The notes beneath the pieces are model-generated. The model was not told where the DNA came from and searched no databases. It worked only from the letters and a program-made list of their open reading frames with translations. Source: Kappaphycus alvarezii (taxonomy: Eukaryota; Rhodophyta; Florideophyceae; Gigartinales; Solieriaceae). From it: a DNA stretch of 64,000 bases. The stretch is from contig NADL03000481.1 of NCBI GenBank assembly GCA_002205965.3, positions 868,001 to 932,000 of the forward strand, read 5' to 3'. Each line of letters begins with the position of its first letter. Position 1 is the first letter of the stretch. The translations under genes and the position numbers were made by a program. This document shows, one piece after another, positions 1 to 13,700 of this stretch.

Positions 1-490
1 GGAGACGTGTGGTAGAGGCTTGATAAGCTTGAAAACACCTTAAGTGTACTAGAAGGATATACTGCCAAAGGAAAGTACTGTGGGGACTGTCCGAAGGACT
101 TTGATGAAGCGGCGGAGCTGTGGGCAACAGGACAAAGTGGCAGGAGCAGAGTGCGCAACGGAAGGCGAGGCCCTATAAGGGGATTTCGATCCTACCTCAG
201 AGGACGAAGATAAGCCTGTGGGGCGTCGATACGAGTCTTCGATGGGGAACGGGCGCCGCCCCAACACGGCGAGAGATACAAGTCCTCTCTGGCGACAAGG
301 CAGCACGGCCAAAAACCAGACAATAAGCGCAACAGGCGCAACGGAAAGGGAAAAGGGGCGAAGCCTCGGTGGTGATCAAGCCAAGATGCTACAAAAAGGT
401 GACAAAAGAGGGAAAACAGGCAATAGCCAACAACATGTGAGCCACCTTCGAGTTGACAAAGGTGAGGCGCAAGGGCTGGGGCGCAGTTAA
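1..490 (+). other. unassigned coding-like relic at window edge
   Basis: This stretch is richer in G and purines than the DNA that follows. It holds overlapping open frames on the plus strand, the longest running from about 218 to 490 (90 codons, hydrophilic, rich in G, K, R and Q). An adjacent frame reads protein-like residues including KYCGDCPKDFDEAAELWATG. I do not recognise a family. It may be a fragment of a mobile element entering from the left edge, or the end of a decayed host gene. No start, splice site or poly(A) signal can be assigned. Confidence 0.22.
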
Positions 491-1559
491 TAGCCCAACT
501 TCTGGTGGATGTTTACATTGGGTGCTACTAGTTGCCCTCTAATAAATGCTAAGTTGGCAGTTAGGCAGCTCAAAAATTAGGATATCCGTCGACTAGTTAG
601 CTAAAGTACGCTAAATAGGTATCAAAGGCATTTGACGGCCGGCGGCACGCCCCCATGGGTCCATGGCCCAGTAGTTACTTGTACTTTCAGGACAGCAGGA
701 ATTACATGTCCTACAATGATCGAATTTCGATCATCAAAATAGATTATAGATCCTTCACAGTGGACCCGAAGGGTCAATGCACAGAAATAACCTGTTACCA
801 GGATAGGATTCGGATGCGTTTTGGATGGTCATCAGATCAGATTTGGTAGAAATCATGCTCACCGGTTTCGTTTGTCCTTGGAATGCTTGGAGCCTGGACG
901 AAAATATCTGTAGAAAATTTCGGGTATTTCTTCCCGTTCAGGTTCTTCTCCATGGCGATTGTTGGGTTTTCGGATCTCCGAAGCAGCAAAGCTCGGATGC
1001 TGGTACTTCAAATCATCGCGAACGGGGTCCTTCTTTCAGTAATCCATGCAGGCTTCTCCAACGAGCTCCCCAAGCATCATATATTAATCAAATATCGACG
1101 GACATGCATGGCCTCTAGTTTTCACTTAGAATACCACCTCAAAAATGGTGAAGTAGGGTTCTTGCCGTTTCGTGCAAAACAATGACTTACAGCGCGACAG
1201 AAACCGGTCCAATAGCGCAGTTTAATCGCCAACTTGGGATTCTCTGCTGAAATTTATACTGCATCTATTATTCAGTCGTCTTCATCCTCTGAAGCAGCAC
1301 TTAGCAGATCCTCGTCCAGGCCGATTCTCGCAACCACTTCCACTCCGTGGTTGTTAAATCCTCCTCTTAACCTGCACTATCCTTTCAATAACAAATTTCT
1401 ACTCTCCAGAACAAAGTTTCAGGCATAATAAAACATCTCTTCGAGATCTACAACCTTAAAGCTAATAAAGTAAACGTAGTAACTTCTAAACCAGCTTCGT
1501 CTGCAAGTGCAGCTGAGGCTCCATTGGACCCGCCCGATGACAAAAATCCGTCTACCGGA
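491..1559. other. no gene recognised
   Basis: Moderately AT-rich DNA with short open frames on the plus strand (655-849, 825-1118, 883-1185) that show no motif I recognise. Nothing here can be supported as a gene. Confidence 0.4.
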
Positions 1560-1900
1560 GAACACTTACAGCTCGATATACTTCATTTCTCATTGCTGAC
1601 GCCTTTCGCTATAATGTCGCTGAAGCCTTCCCGGTACGCCATGCTTTCACATATAGCGGTAAGCTCAGCAAGTTTGAAAAACCGGCAAAATTGCGCCAAC
1701 CCCCTCCAACGTATGTATTCTGCAACCTGTAGGTCGTTTCAAAAGAATAAAGGAAACCGATTTGAGAGACCTCTGGGAAGCCTGGATACTCTGTATTATC
1801 GGTGATAACTGCAAAAATCCTCCCTTTTGCGCAAAAGTTTAACAACTGTTTATCATTCAAGGAGATTGACGCCACAAACGAAAACTTTGTAGTGAACCAT
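1560..1900 (-). mobile_element. possible copia RNase H relic
   Basis: On the minus strand, short blocks resemble the C-terminal RNase H part of copia-type polyproteins: a piece reading SQIGFLYSF, and just after it KLAELTAICESMAYREGFSD. These recall the usual 'SSQLGFI...' and '..AELYA...' blocks of the family in the right order and at about the right spacing. The match is weak and the element would be old and broken. Neither LTRs nor upstream domains can be seen. A chance resemblance is possible. Confidence 0.25.
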
Positions 1901-2683
1901 TACTATAGATTTTCTACGAATTAGTATTGCAATGCGAGTATTTCTCAACCGGAAGCTTCTAATTAGGAAAATACGAGGCAATTATTTGCCAGGTTACCTC
2001 TGTGAAGGTGACCAGCTCCATTTAACCGAGATGTTTTTTTACCATGCAGAAATTCGCCGATATACGTTACCAGGCTTCGCCTAAGTATTTCGATCTGTAG
2101 TAAGCTGTCTTAGGAGGATTTTAGCAAGCTTCAATACAAAGAAGGTCGGCGCAGAAGCCCTCTCGGAATAACAATAGTCTTTACTACAGAATTTTGCCTT
2201 AGATATCGAGCACGTCCTTTGGCGCAATACGCGATAGGTCGCTTCCTTGTTGTCCGGACCCTTTCAAAAAATGAGCTTTTGAATTTATGGCCTCCTCTAT
2301 CCCGTATACTAGGCTCCAATAAAACCCACCTGTATCTAACCCAGTTCAATTTCCCTCAAATTACAATCTCAGCGCAAAACAGGTAATTCTTGGACTCAGC
2401 GATCAGCGATGCAGTAAATTGGGAAAATTACGTGAAGATTATAGCCGAGACTTTACACCTTTTAAATTGCGATGTATATCCGATTTCAGAAGAGTTGGTA
2501 TAATTTTTCAGTGGAAAACAGCCACTGGTAGTGAATTTTTCAGCAATCCACACTGTTTCGGGTCACTGCCGTTAAATTTTAATGTATATTATACCTTACG
2601 GTACCCTGGGAAAATATACAGGTTCCAAATATGAAATAAAACCCAGGATATATGGTTTTGACAGGACAAGATTCTGGACTAGG

Positions 2684-2739
2684 AATACTGGAGGCCCAGT
2701 ATGCCTGGGCCTCCATAATACTGGAGGCCCAGTATGCCT
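2684..2739. repeat. 23-bp direct repeat with inverted core
   Basis: A 23-base unit at 2684-2706 is repeated exactly at 2717-2739. The sequence TGGAGGCCCAG (2689-2699) has its exact reverse complement at 2705-2715 and recurs at 2722-2732. The middle arm can therefore pair with either neighbour, giving two alternative 11-bp hairpins. It is a GC-rich island in AT-rich DNA. Function is unknown. Confidence 0.85.
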
Positions 2740-3087
2740 TGACAAAAACCTGGGGGATGAGGATGGTAAGCGCTTAAAATCTACAACCATTGCAAAAAGT
2801 TGCAGAGTGTTGTCTTCAAAACAACATTATACATCTCGATGCAGACAGGGCTAAAAAAATCTGGCTCCAGGGTTCGAATCTGTGTACTGCAGCTTTTCGG
2901 TACATTTGCGTAGGTGAGCCCAAGATATCTCATTGAATACTCCATGATTCCCTCAATATATGAAAGTTTTTTGTACTTTAATGTACCATTAACGCTTGAA
3001 TACAGGAAGCGGTGCCTTTAAATAAAAAAGTTTGAATTATTATCTGCTGAATGCTTAACCTGAAAAGAAACATAGGCATTTAAATTT

Positions 3088-3419
3088 GAGGAATAACCGC
3101 AGATTACCACCCCTTTGACCCTTTTCTGGAAGGAGTATCGTTTAATGAGTTCCATACTCGTCGTCTTTTGATATCTAAACCCACGCTCTCAAAAAAAATG
3201 AAAGATGAAATCTTCGACGCGACTGAAGACGTATGGCCATTGGCGAAAGCGCCAAATAAGACGTCAGCGGCACATAAGCTTCTTTCCTGTCAATATTTCT
3301 TCCTAGCGCTAATAAATGGATTTAAAAATCCGAAAGAGAGCTATGAACTGCTCATACAGTTCTGTCAGGCACCAATCTCCTTTTTTGACCATATTTTGCC
3401 CCAAAAACTGTTGCTCTGA
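3088..3419 (+). pseudogene. unassigned coding relic
   Basis: An open frame of about 110 codons with no in-frame ATG until the middle. The predicted residues look protein-like (for example KMKDEIFDATEDVWPLAKAP, then LLSCQYFFLALINGF) rather than random AT-rich translation. I recognise no family. It lies about 0.8 kb upstream of the copia relic on the same strand, so it could be part of that or of another old element, or an exon of a host gene. Confidence 0.22.
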
Positions 3420-4189
3420 AACCAGAGACATGCTCGGATTCGACACCATGAACTGCCTGCATGGCAGACGGGATAGTTGAACACCAAGAATTTACTCATA
3501 GCGTTCATTTTTGGACCACTAAGTTGCCCTCGTCACGTTAAATTTTGTGAAGGCCGCTAGGAAACCGGGTACGGAATCTCGCGAAAACGATTAGCACCAG
3601 AAGTGAATGGATATTAAGTTTAATTGAAGTAGGATAGGGACGAATTTGCTCGTAGCTACATACTTAAACACGCATGATTGTTCAATCAGAAGAGTTCGTT
3701 GCTTGAAAACATTCACATCTTTGAAAAACACGATAGATTCCGATTTAGGAAGACATGAAGAATTCATTGCCAGTGATTTCAGGTCCCAACTTGCCCTAGG
3801 GCTTATAATGCACAATTAGAGGTTGAAAGTAACAAACATTTTCTGCTTTAGCATACCTAGTTGCCATAAAGGGGCTAGCAGTTTTAATCAACTGAAACAC
3901 GTTTCGATGTAATGTAACTGCAAAAGCATTACAGCTAACACACCTAGTTGTATTCTATTAATTTTTCTACCAGGAACACCAAACAAATTGAGGAGCATTC
4001 CAGACGCCCTTTTGGGACCCCCTCTGACCCCTTGCCCTTTCACATCAAAAAATCTAATTAGTATGACCTTCCATGTGGCGAAATAAACGTGTGCGGGGTA
4101 ACATGAAAAAAGGTACGTCAAGCATTGTAACTGAAAGTGGTTCTGAAATATATAATTTACTTTTACCAAAGGGATGAAACCTGATTTTT

Positions 4190-6130
4190 TACGGTTCTGT
4201 CTTTAAGGACGATAATGATGGCAATGAAATAATAGCAATGGCGAAAGAAGAAAATTGGACTTTTTCCGATGCTCTGGTTGCTACCGGGATAGTGCCAGAG
4301 ATTGAAACTACAAAGGTTCCCAGAAAGGACTTGTACTATAAAATGGAAACGTCCATAAATTCTGTAAGCAAGATATCCAGAAGTGATTTAGATGAGCAGA
4401 TATTCGATGTGCTTTCAACAATTTTATTTCTAAATTGAAGATTTTAGGCATCGATTTACGACATTGAAATGTCTCCAGTAACGACGAGAAAAGGTAAATA
4501 AGGAAAACGAGGAGCTTGAAGCGAATTGCTTCGGAATTTTGAATGTGTCTGATAATGGGAATGGCTTTTCTGTTTCTTTTCACAGTCGGGAAATCTTCAG
4601 AAATTTGCACGCAGAGATTTGCAGTTTTTTCACGAGAAATATAATGAGACGGTATGATTTCAGAAGCCCATAAAATAATCTAATTCATGAGAAACTAGGG
4701 CGACTAGGGATTGCAGCATTGCAGAACTCAATTATGGCTGTTACTTCAGGGGCAGATAGGGTGGCGTGATGTAGACAGAGATTGAGAGCAGGCAATAGTA
4801 GTGCTAATTCAGCTGTACAGCGACAAGTCAGTGAATTCACTGAACTAGTCAATATTGGCATTCCACCCTTTTTATGCTACAGTTCTCAATTTCTCCGAGG
4901 AGCAAAGGAGGAAGCTAGTCACAGATGGAAGCAATATAATTTCTTTTCTCGCTACAAGGAATGATAGCGTGGATGTTAAAGCTCTGGAAATCGAGGTCAA
5001 AGTAGCGATTGAGTCGGTGAGGGAGAGTATAAAATAAGCGACCAAATATAGATTCTCTGCGATCGATGCAAATGGGGTTCCGTAGAGATATTATAAAGTT
5101 ATCGGAATGCCCTTCGCAGATGGTCCTAAAACGAAAAAAGATACTACTCATAAGAGAAGGTACGAGGACAGCCATGTCATGTCATAGATTTTTGGCTAGC
5201 CCCAGAACAAGCATTTCATTTCTCTACTAATTCAATGCAAAAAAATATTGGTCGTAAAACCGATGTATTGAACCTACATGAGCTTCTCCTCAAGAAATAA
5301 AATTCTGTGGAGACAGAAGGCCCTAAGAGACCTCGGAATTGAAACTTGAAGCTGTAGAGTTAGCCATGGGTATTGTAATGGGGGTTACTGTGCATATACT
5401 CAATGAATTACCCTCCTTAGGTAAGCAAAAGCATTGGAAATCTGCAGAGTACTCAGGCAGGAGCCGATGAATAATCTCTACATGGATTTGTCTCGAATAT
5501 TAAAGAAAAAAATCGCAACAAGCCATCAAGCAGCGGAAAGCAGTCTTTTGCTATTTCTTCTCGACTATTTGGTAGCAGAACAGCGAAACGAATAAGGATT
5601 GAGATACTGACAGAATTAATTTTTTTTCTGGCATTTGTTTCGAAGCAATCGGATGGTTCCAACCTAAATGTTTATTTCTCGTTTTGACGGAAAACAAACG
5701 GTTTCAATTGGCTATTTTGTAAAAACGGAAGCTCTGAAATGCTAGAAGCAAACGATTTAGATGTTTTTAGAATTTTTGATCCATTCTCTGGAGCAATAAT
5801 GGGTTGTTATTGCGACGAGAGCAAAGAAGTCCCTATACCGAAGTTTTTGGTTGGATACGCAGATATTGTTCTGCTTCTAACTTTTAGGGCTAGTAAAGTC
5901 ATTGGGTGGCATGGACAGCGCCTGAGTTACGTAACAGAGTCTACCAAAATATTTAAGGAAATTGACTTGACGATTATTTCTCCCTATCATAAATCAGGCA
6001 TAGGAACAGTTAAAAAGCGTATGCTTGATCATGCCATTGATGATTTGCGAAGGGCAGATAAATCGCCCCTCTGGAATGGAGGTCTGTTTGAAAATGCGCA
6101 TGCTAATATATGGAATACTACAAGTTAACC
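4190..6130 (+). mobile_element. old Ty1/copia relic with integrase block
   Basis: At 5739-6128 an open frame of 129 codons reads like the catalytic core of a retrotransposon integrase. It has a block ending KFLVGYADIVLLL, then VTESTKIFKEID, then ISPYHKSGIGTVKKRMLDHA, which parallels the family's 'T/SPY-P-NG-xVER...' region followed by a helix. Upstream on the same strand, coding-like blocks at about 4190-4435 and 4855-5037 (hydrophilic, helix-rich) are in the place where gag would lie. The element is old, AT-drifted and broken in several places, with no LTRs identified. It seems to be a different lineage from the copia copies at 22 kb and 58-64 kb. The integrase call is moderate and the gag call weak. 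Confidence 0.5.
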
Positions 6131-9100
6131 TCAATGCTTCAAGTTTCATGAATGAAGGTGACTCTAAGCCTATTTCCGGGAGTTTATAAGATGACCGCGT
6201 TGTAGAAATGTAAAAAACCTAAAAAGAATAATGTTTAACCTACTGTCGCCCATTTTTATTTTTTCAGACTAGTAGAGGGTGGATTTTAGTCTATTTCGTG
6301 CGAAATTTTCCGTTTTTCAAGGAAATAATATGATTCCAGTCGCGTACAAGTTTTTCAGCCGGGGAGGTCCTTGGAACAATATCTCGATATGGGAGACTTC
6401 TGCGCGAAATACTGAAACTTTTGGATGATTAAAGACTTGAGAACTTCAAATCGAATATACTGGAGGTTTTATTGCAAATCACGGATTGTAGATAAACTCT
6501 CAGGCAAAGTTAAAATCAGATTCTCATATTCAGAGTTTGTTTCTGGATACGAAGTCCCATCCCCATCAAGTTTTTGGAAAAAAAAACCTAGAAGAGTCAC
6601 AGTAGTCCACATTTCTACTCGCGGCATGTCTTAGAGGGTTTTGCTTCCTTTATACGGCATGAACCCCGAAAACTAAAGCCTGATTCTGTAATAACTGATG
6701 CCGTGTGTCATCGACAGAGCTCTGATCGATCTAAACTAAAATTCAGTTTTATTTGAAAGGATATGGAACCTCATCGAACTCTATACAAATATCCATCAGA
6801 AAGCGGCAACAAAGAACTACATTACTCAAAACTCTTTTAACTGTTCCCAATGTGAAAAATATTCATTGGACAGTTCTTCTTTATTCAGTATTATGATATT
6901 CTAAATCGACATGAACTTCTCAGTAACGTTGAAATCTTCTGTGACGTTTTCGGAAGATCTCCAGATAGCATAAGGATTGGATAGTCTGCTGCAGGAAGCT
7001 TAACCAAAGATTATGGGTCTACCTAGTATTATGTCCTCTTGATAGCGTGTAAGGAATACTCTACATCATCAGAGGAGACGAATTGTGCAGAAGGATTAAC
7101 TATTCAGTATAATCTCATATATTTAGATCTCTATACCGCAGTTTTTCTCTGGTTATAGATCTAATATTGTAAAATATAAAGAAGTAATCTTAAAGTATAA
7201 TTTACTAGTATACGGAAGCATTATTATCAGATATTAGTGATATTTCCATGCTCTTCGCGGAGATAAAGTGTGATTAGAACCGTTATATTCCTACAAGTAT
7301 GTGCATTTCAATAAAAACTCCTACTTTGACTTGAAGGTATTCTCCGTGACCCGAAACAGTTTACTAAGTATTAGTTCATGCAGTGATTAAAGTTATGAAA
7401 TCTGCTTGGACTTTCACACTCAAGATATTGATTACAAATTCTGCATTACTTTTTCATATAAAATGTATTTTATAAAATCTTCTTTACTTTTTTGACGCAA
7501 GTGTATTTTATTGTGTTCTTTAGACTTTTGTACCACCAAAATCACTTCAATAGCAGAATATCGTGATTAGGTATATTTTTACAGTTAAATTCACGGCCAT
7601 TGGATCTTTATGAGAAACACGAAGCCCAAATCAATATATTCAATCTCTGATATCTTTTTTCGATCTCAAAATTAAATCACTCTCAAGATTTTTTTGAATT
7701 ACTATATATAGATAATCACTGGAAACAGTCAATATCTTCATATTAACCAAATGGATTCATATTTCAACCAACTGTCATTACTTTTTCAACAATCTATTGA
7801 CCAAATTATTTATTTTCGTATATTTTCCATTTTATGGGCAAAAATAGTTTTCAACAGTCTTTTATTTGGTCTGTACAGAAAATTCATACCTTATTTTTCA
7901 AAATACAATTCATGGCTATCAATAATTTTAATTCAGGCCCTTAACTCATTGTACGTGAAATTTTCTTTTTGGGAATCATTAATTTACCCTAAATTTACAT
8001 TAAATTTCGATTTGCAGGAAGCTATGTGACATAACTCGACTTTTTATCTCTTTCACATAAGATTCATTCCGCTTTAAATTTTAGAAACGTTTTAAAACCT
8101 TAAATATTGGAGGTATTTTTTCATTCCGTGTTCCCAGTGTTATAGAATTTGGTGAAATGTTTTGTCAAAAACAAACGAAGTGCTGTCTTTATCACTGTGG
8201 TTGCTTTAACCATTCAAATTTTTTTTACAAACTGATCAGCGGAATGAGCTATATATCAAGTAATGAATTATCCTTTCTATTTAATAGTGTAATCGAGGTA
8301 AGAAATATATAATAATGAGAAAAATTTCTAAATAATCGATCCCCGGGAGGAATAACTAGCTGTCATGACCTTGTAGAAATATTCAGCTAGCACCCTCTAT
8401 CGATGCAATTTTACGCACTTATTCCGAAATGATCTTTTTCATTAAGTAAGCATTTGGTGGAAAGTTGCTGCACCTCGTCGCCCCGATACTTTCCCCACCA
8501 CTGCATTGATATATCTTTGTACCAAAAATACAATATTAGTCATTATCTAGAAAATATCATTGAGTCTTTCATAGTATTGTTAGCATCCATTCGAAGCGGA
8601 GAGTAATTTATGTCTGTAATTTGGCTAATTTTAGCCCTTAAATTTTCAATAAACACATTGAGAGGACATCATATTTACCTTTTCAAAGCTCTGATTTGAA
8701 TATCAGAAAACCTTTCCTCCGAAATTAATCCAAAATGCTAGAGCATTTACAACCTTTTTAATTCTTATCCTTAAATGTCTTTGTTTTTAAGATCAATTAT
8801 AGATTTTGTTTCGATTTTTTGAAAGTTGAAGGTTTCTCAAAATATTTGAATAAGTTTTAGAGTTCATTGTCTTCTCGGAGACTCATGATTATTTTATTTT
8901 TGTGATACTAGAAGTTATGCTGAGAATGTTAAGCAATTTCATGGTTATTTTGGTGATATTGGGGATGATAAACAACATCTTGGCCCTTATCAGTGAGATT
9001 TTTGACTCAAAGCAATAAATGATTTTCTCAACACATAATGAAAACCCTTATGATTTAGTAACTAAAATATATCACTATTCTGAGACCTCGTCAGGCATCC

Positions 9101-10090
9101 ATGAAATTAATTTCTCTGGCAACTATCATTGGCGTAATGTAATGGTTGATTTTCAGAACTAGTTAGAGAGTTTAGGCGAAAAATTCTCCAACCTATCGAT
9201 TTCAGTTTAATAAGAAACTTTCCACAGGAAACATTTCCGAGCAGTCTAATCTATACATTTTGGTTGTATAATACACATTTATGTATTGAATTTTTCGTAT
9301 TTCAGAACGAGGTGTTGCTCTTAAAACGCGGAGTTGTGGTGAATACAAAAATCGATGGTTCCAGAATTGTGAACATCAGGATGAATTAAAGCAGTATTTA
9401 ATTCTAATTAAATAGATATGGTTCTCCTACCCTCAATCCATAATAATTGCTTTCTTAAAAATACCTAATTTTCTACCTCATAGCTTCTATATGAGAGTTT
9501 ATTGCTCATCAGTTAGAATAATTCAACAACATAGAAAAGACATTAAAATTTTTACAATGATCGACATAATTCAGGAAGTTGAAAATTTGGGACATTTTAT
9601 TGTTTCAATTCAGTTTTCGCTTCCTAATGACGTATGCTTGGCCTCCGACAAGCTTTTTTTCAGTCGCGCTGCATCAAAAAACTTCAATCACTCAATACTT
9701 AAAATATCATTACTAGTTTTGAAAAAGCCAACTATTGTCCTCCTTTAAAATTAATTTCCAGTATTTAGTATTTAAGGCCTGTTGATTTCGACAAAAAGGT
9801 ACCCCAGATACATAAAAATTAAGATGTGCTGTATCTCCAAATGAGTAAGAAAATTTGGCCTTTTTCAGTACCCACATTGCACTTTTGAGAAGCTTTCAGT
9901 TTTCCAACTCGCGGATACTGCTTTGATGCTATTGAAAACCCATACCCTCTTTAAGTTTCACTCCTGATCCAAACCCCCACTTTTTCCGTCCAATTATTCG
10001 CTACTACTCTATAATAAATAATATTCCAAGATTGACCCTTAACGCACCATTTAGACTATGTAATATGCAATTAGTTCCCCTTGTGGATAT
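6131..10090. other. AT-rich stretch without recognisable genes
   Basis: Very AT-rich DNA, densely stopped in all frames. Short open frames at 6425-6634, 7751-8029 and 9491-9748 (all plus) carry no motif I recognise; their high F, I, K, L and N content is what random AT-rich DNA yields. The first could be the decayed continuation of the copia relic upstream. Confidence 0.45.
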
Positions 10091-10740
10091 TCAAATGTAT
10101 ACATTTAAATTATTTCCAGTCGGAACATTTTTATGCCTCTTTTGCATGCTTTCGTACATCAATGTGGGGGTTTGGGCCCACAAGGGGTAATCGATGGTTG
10201 TACTGTTGGTTGATGCTTCCAGTGAGCAGACTGGAGCTTCTGACCATGGTTTATATATAGAAGCATTCAACGAGAGTGACAATGAATGGTAAGCAAACAA
10301 TACTAAATTCAGAGGTATTCTAGAAGAACGACCCTAGGGGCGTAATAATGCAAGGTTCTGAGAGTTCACCTAGCATATTACGGTGAGACTGATAGTACTG
10401 CCCATAGCGGCAGAACTCCATTGATCCACTTGGCGAGATAGCGCAAGGCACTTGCTGATTGGCCTTGCCTGAAAAGTATCTAGGATTATGCCAGGTATCC
10501 ATAATGGGTTCGTCTAATTGGCTCTGTGCTCTTGACACGTTGCATCGGTTTCAGATTACATAGCAATTGTTGCACTGATGTCTATTCACAGTGCTCATGG
10601 TGCACTGGTGCCTCTCTACAGTTCCCATACTGTTTGAGGGCTACTGACGGGATATTGTATACCAAAGGGATACTAGTGGGCATATTCGTCACAACCAAGC
10701 CCTCCATAAGGTCTCAAAACAGAGCTCCCTAATCCATTGG
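10091..10740. repeat. diverged dispersed repeat, copy 1
   Basis: This segment is similar to 39214-39890. The clearest shared block is at about 10220-10335, with CAGACTGGAGCTTCTGACCA here against CAGGCCGGAGCTCCAGACCA there, followed by a long colinear stretch up to ATTCTAGAAGAACGACCCTA here and ATTCTAGAAAAGCGATCCTA there. The minus-strand translations also align (PWSEAPVCSLEASTN against TWSGAPACLPENTSK), so the repeat may once have coded on the minus strand. It is GC-richer than its surroundings. The family is not identified. Confidence 0.5.
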
Positions 10741-13700
10741 TTTCCTTGGCCCTTAAGCTGTAGGGAGCACGTTATGTAGGTTGAACACCTTTCGTCTCGT
10801 CATGATGCACTGGTTGAGAAATTAATCGAGCCTGAGTACGGTGTCTGTAAACTCACTCTTTAATCTATGAAAGAATTTCAACATCAAGATTTCAGGTCTG
10901 AGAAAAAATCCGAACCTCCCTTTCCCCTAATTTATGCTTTTGAACACAATGATATAAATTTTAGATCTTTTTTACTCATGGAGATGCTTGCGATCTCAAC
11001 TACCGTCTTTTATCATTCAGACTGCGAAATTTCGGTTAGGAAGATCAAAAAATAGATTCACTGTTGCTACTGCAGTGAAAAGCCTGGATAACCAACTATA
11101 TTATTAGATTTTATATCCACGGCAATGAGACTCACTGTAATTTAATAAACTTCTGGTACTACTTAAAATCCGTATTTATTCCTGGAAAAAGGCTCTGGTA
11201 CCTTTGACAGACGCATTTTGAAGTGCAGTTTTGCCTGAATGATATGAAAATTTAATTATGAAATTTTCTCTGATTTAAACGGAGAAATATGTCTCGAATA
11301 TTATTTTTATAACTCTCCTCGATGCTATAGACTCGTAAGCTGTGACATAGTTTTTACTAATAATGTTGTTTCAAACTCATTTCATTACTAAATTCATATT
11401 TAAAGGATGTGATCTTCCAGATGTATATTATATCGGGTCTTACCATTATTCATATTTATTAGGAGGAAGCCTGAAAATATCAACTGAAAAGTATTTTCTC
11501 TATCCATCTGTGATAATTTTATATCGAACTATACTCATAATTGAGTAATTATCAATTTAAACCATTTTTTCAGGAAGAAAAAAGTTTGGCTGAAATCATT
11601 CTACCATTTAAAGGTTTTGATCACACGTTGAAGGTAAACTACCTGCTCTTTACACGAATCCTCTAGGTGATACCAACGGCAAAAGGCAGCATTCTTGTGA
11701 ACTCTGAGTTTTGATATCTCACGATCATTTTTTACTCTTATCATGATGTTCAGAGATCTGGTTCACTATCATTTGAAAATTTCAAAAAATGTTTACTGAT
11801 GTTTTATCCCGGAGCCCCAGTCGTTCGCTCACATGGAAACGGTCTCAATAAATCTTTTGGGTTGCTTTTCCTGCCTTTTTCTCTTTTGGGGCTATCCAAA
11901 AGAACTATTCACATTCAAAACACTTTGATATGGTCATAATACCATGTCATCGGAGTTTCACGCCAGGATGCTTTATTTTGATGCACAAAATATACCACTC
12001 CCAGTTTTCATGAAAAATTCCAGGTTTCAAAATCTTTGCTTCGAAATTGATTATTGGAGCACAATTTCTGTTCTCGAAGAGCCTACATACCTTGATCCAG
12101 TTCGTTCGAACAGAAATAGCTAAATTAGTCTTATATAAAAACTGAAGGAATCAAAAGTATTAAAAGTAACCCTCAATTTTTCCAGAATATTCTAGGAGAC
12201 CACTAGATTGCACAAAAGACGTCTTTAGCAGTAAAAACTTCTAATAGGCACGAAAATGCAATAAAATGTTTCAGTTAACCAAAATAAATAAAATGGTCCG
12301 AAAATCATTCCGATCAGTTTCAGGCTTGGTACACCCAAATTTGAAACTCCAATATACATACTGATGGAAAAAATTCCTTTATGAGACCCATCTCTAGGTT
12401 GGCAATGGAACAGTCAAAGAACAGTCCTGTGATCGATCAAGATCTACTGAATAATGGAAACTCGCTTAAGCAAAACACAAGTTGATTTTTCGTAAATTTC
12501 TATTGCGCATTTCGGGGGACAGTATTTACCGAAGAATCCAGCCTTTCTATCACTAGGTAGGCATGCCGACAAATATTTTTTGGTTCAATGGCATGATAGG
12601 AAGTCTCTGAAGCTCCCATACAATTCGCCACTAAAAAACTGCGCTTGATTCTCCACTACTCTCGTCCGCTTTATCGACGTTAGTTTTCCAATTTTTGTTG
12701 ACTCCTCTGCAAACCACCGCACCCGTCAGAATAAGACCTTTCGTCCTCAGAGAGACTAATTGACCTCTTTCGTCCTTCCGTAAAATTACTAGTAGCTGTC
12801 TGCATTATCAAACCAGTACCCTTACCACCTAAATGGTGAATAAAAATGTACTAAGGAGATATTTTAAATGATTAAACATTTTCAGAACGTCTCCTGAATG
12901 AAAGATATGATCTGCTGGAAATCGTTTCAGAACGAAGGAATCGAAAACTAAGTAGGAATTGGCAACTAGTTTCTTAATGATATTACGAATGGTGACACAA
13001 CTTGGGTGCATAGACGAAACAATAAACTTATTATAGCTCTCTGCACAAAGCGTGGATCAAATCTTTGTGAACGTTCCGAAACGCTTTTTTCGGTCGCAAG
13101 TACGTGACAGAAGAAAAAGATTTCATTCCCTTACTTTTCATGGAATGGTCAAAATGGTTTTGCTACGTTTAACTACTTTTGATACTAGTTCGTTACTAAC
13201 TTCTAAACACATAAATACGTTCATAATTATCCAGCACTTTGGGGGTTTAAATTTTTGAACGGAGGTTTATACACCTATAAATCTTCCTGAAAAAAAACGC
13301 TTGCTTGCACCGTAGTCATACTGTCATGCATACATTATAAATTATTTCAGTTAAAAAGAAATTTAAAAAATGGTAAGAACTCCACATACGCATGCATGAT
13401 GCATAAATTGAAAGCTTTACTGATTAAATGGAAGTGACTAATGAATATTTTTAAAAAAAATAAGAGTAAAAATGAAGAGCTCGTAGAGCTATCAAGATCA
13501 ACTAAAAGCACAAAAAAATAATTCATTTATGCACGTGACTCCAATTGATTTACTGCAGTTTTTAACGAAAGAGAAAATTTTTGAACTCGCAAACAACTGC
13601 AAAAGAACCCTTAAAAGATGTTCCAGTGAAAGCGTGCATGCTCTCCTTAAATTTCTTGATTAAATACATCGTAGATCATATATGGAGATGTGGCAGGAAA

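Noticed and set aside
2860-2890. GGTTCGAATC resembling the tRNA T-loop (B box)
   Set aside because: The flanking bases do not form a paired T stem and no A box, anticodon arm or acceptor stem can be found upstream.
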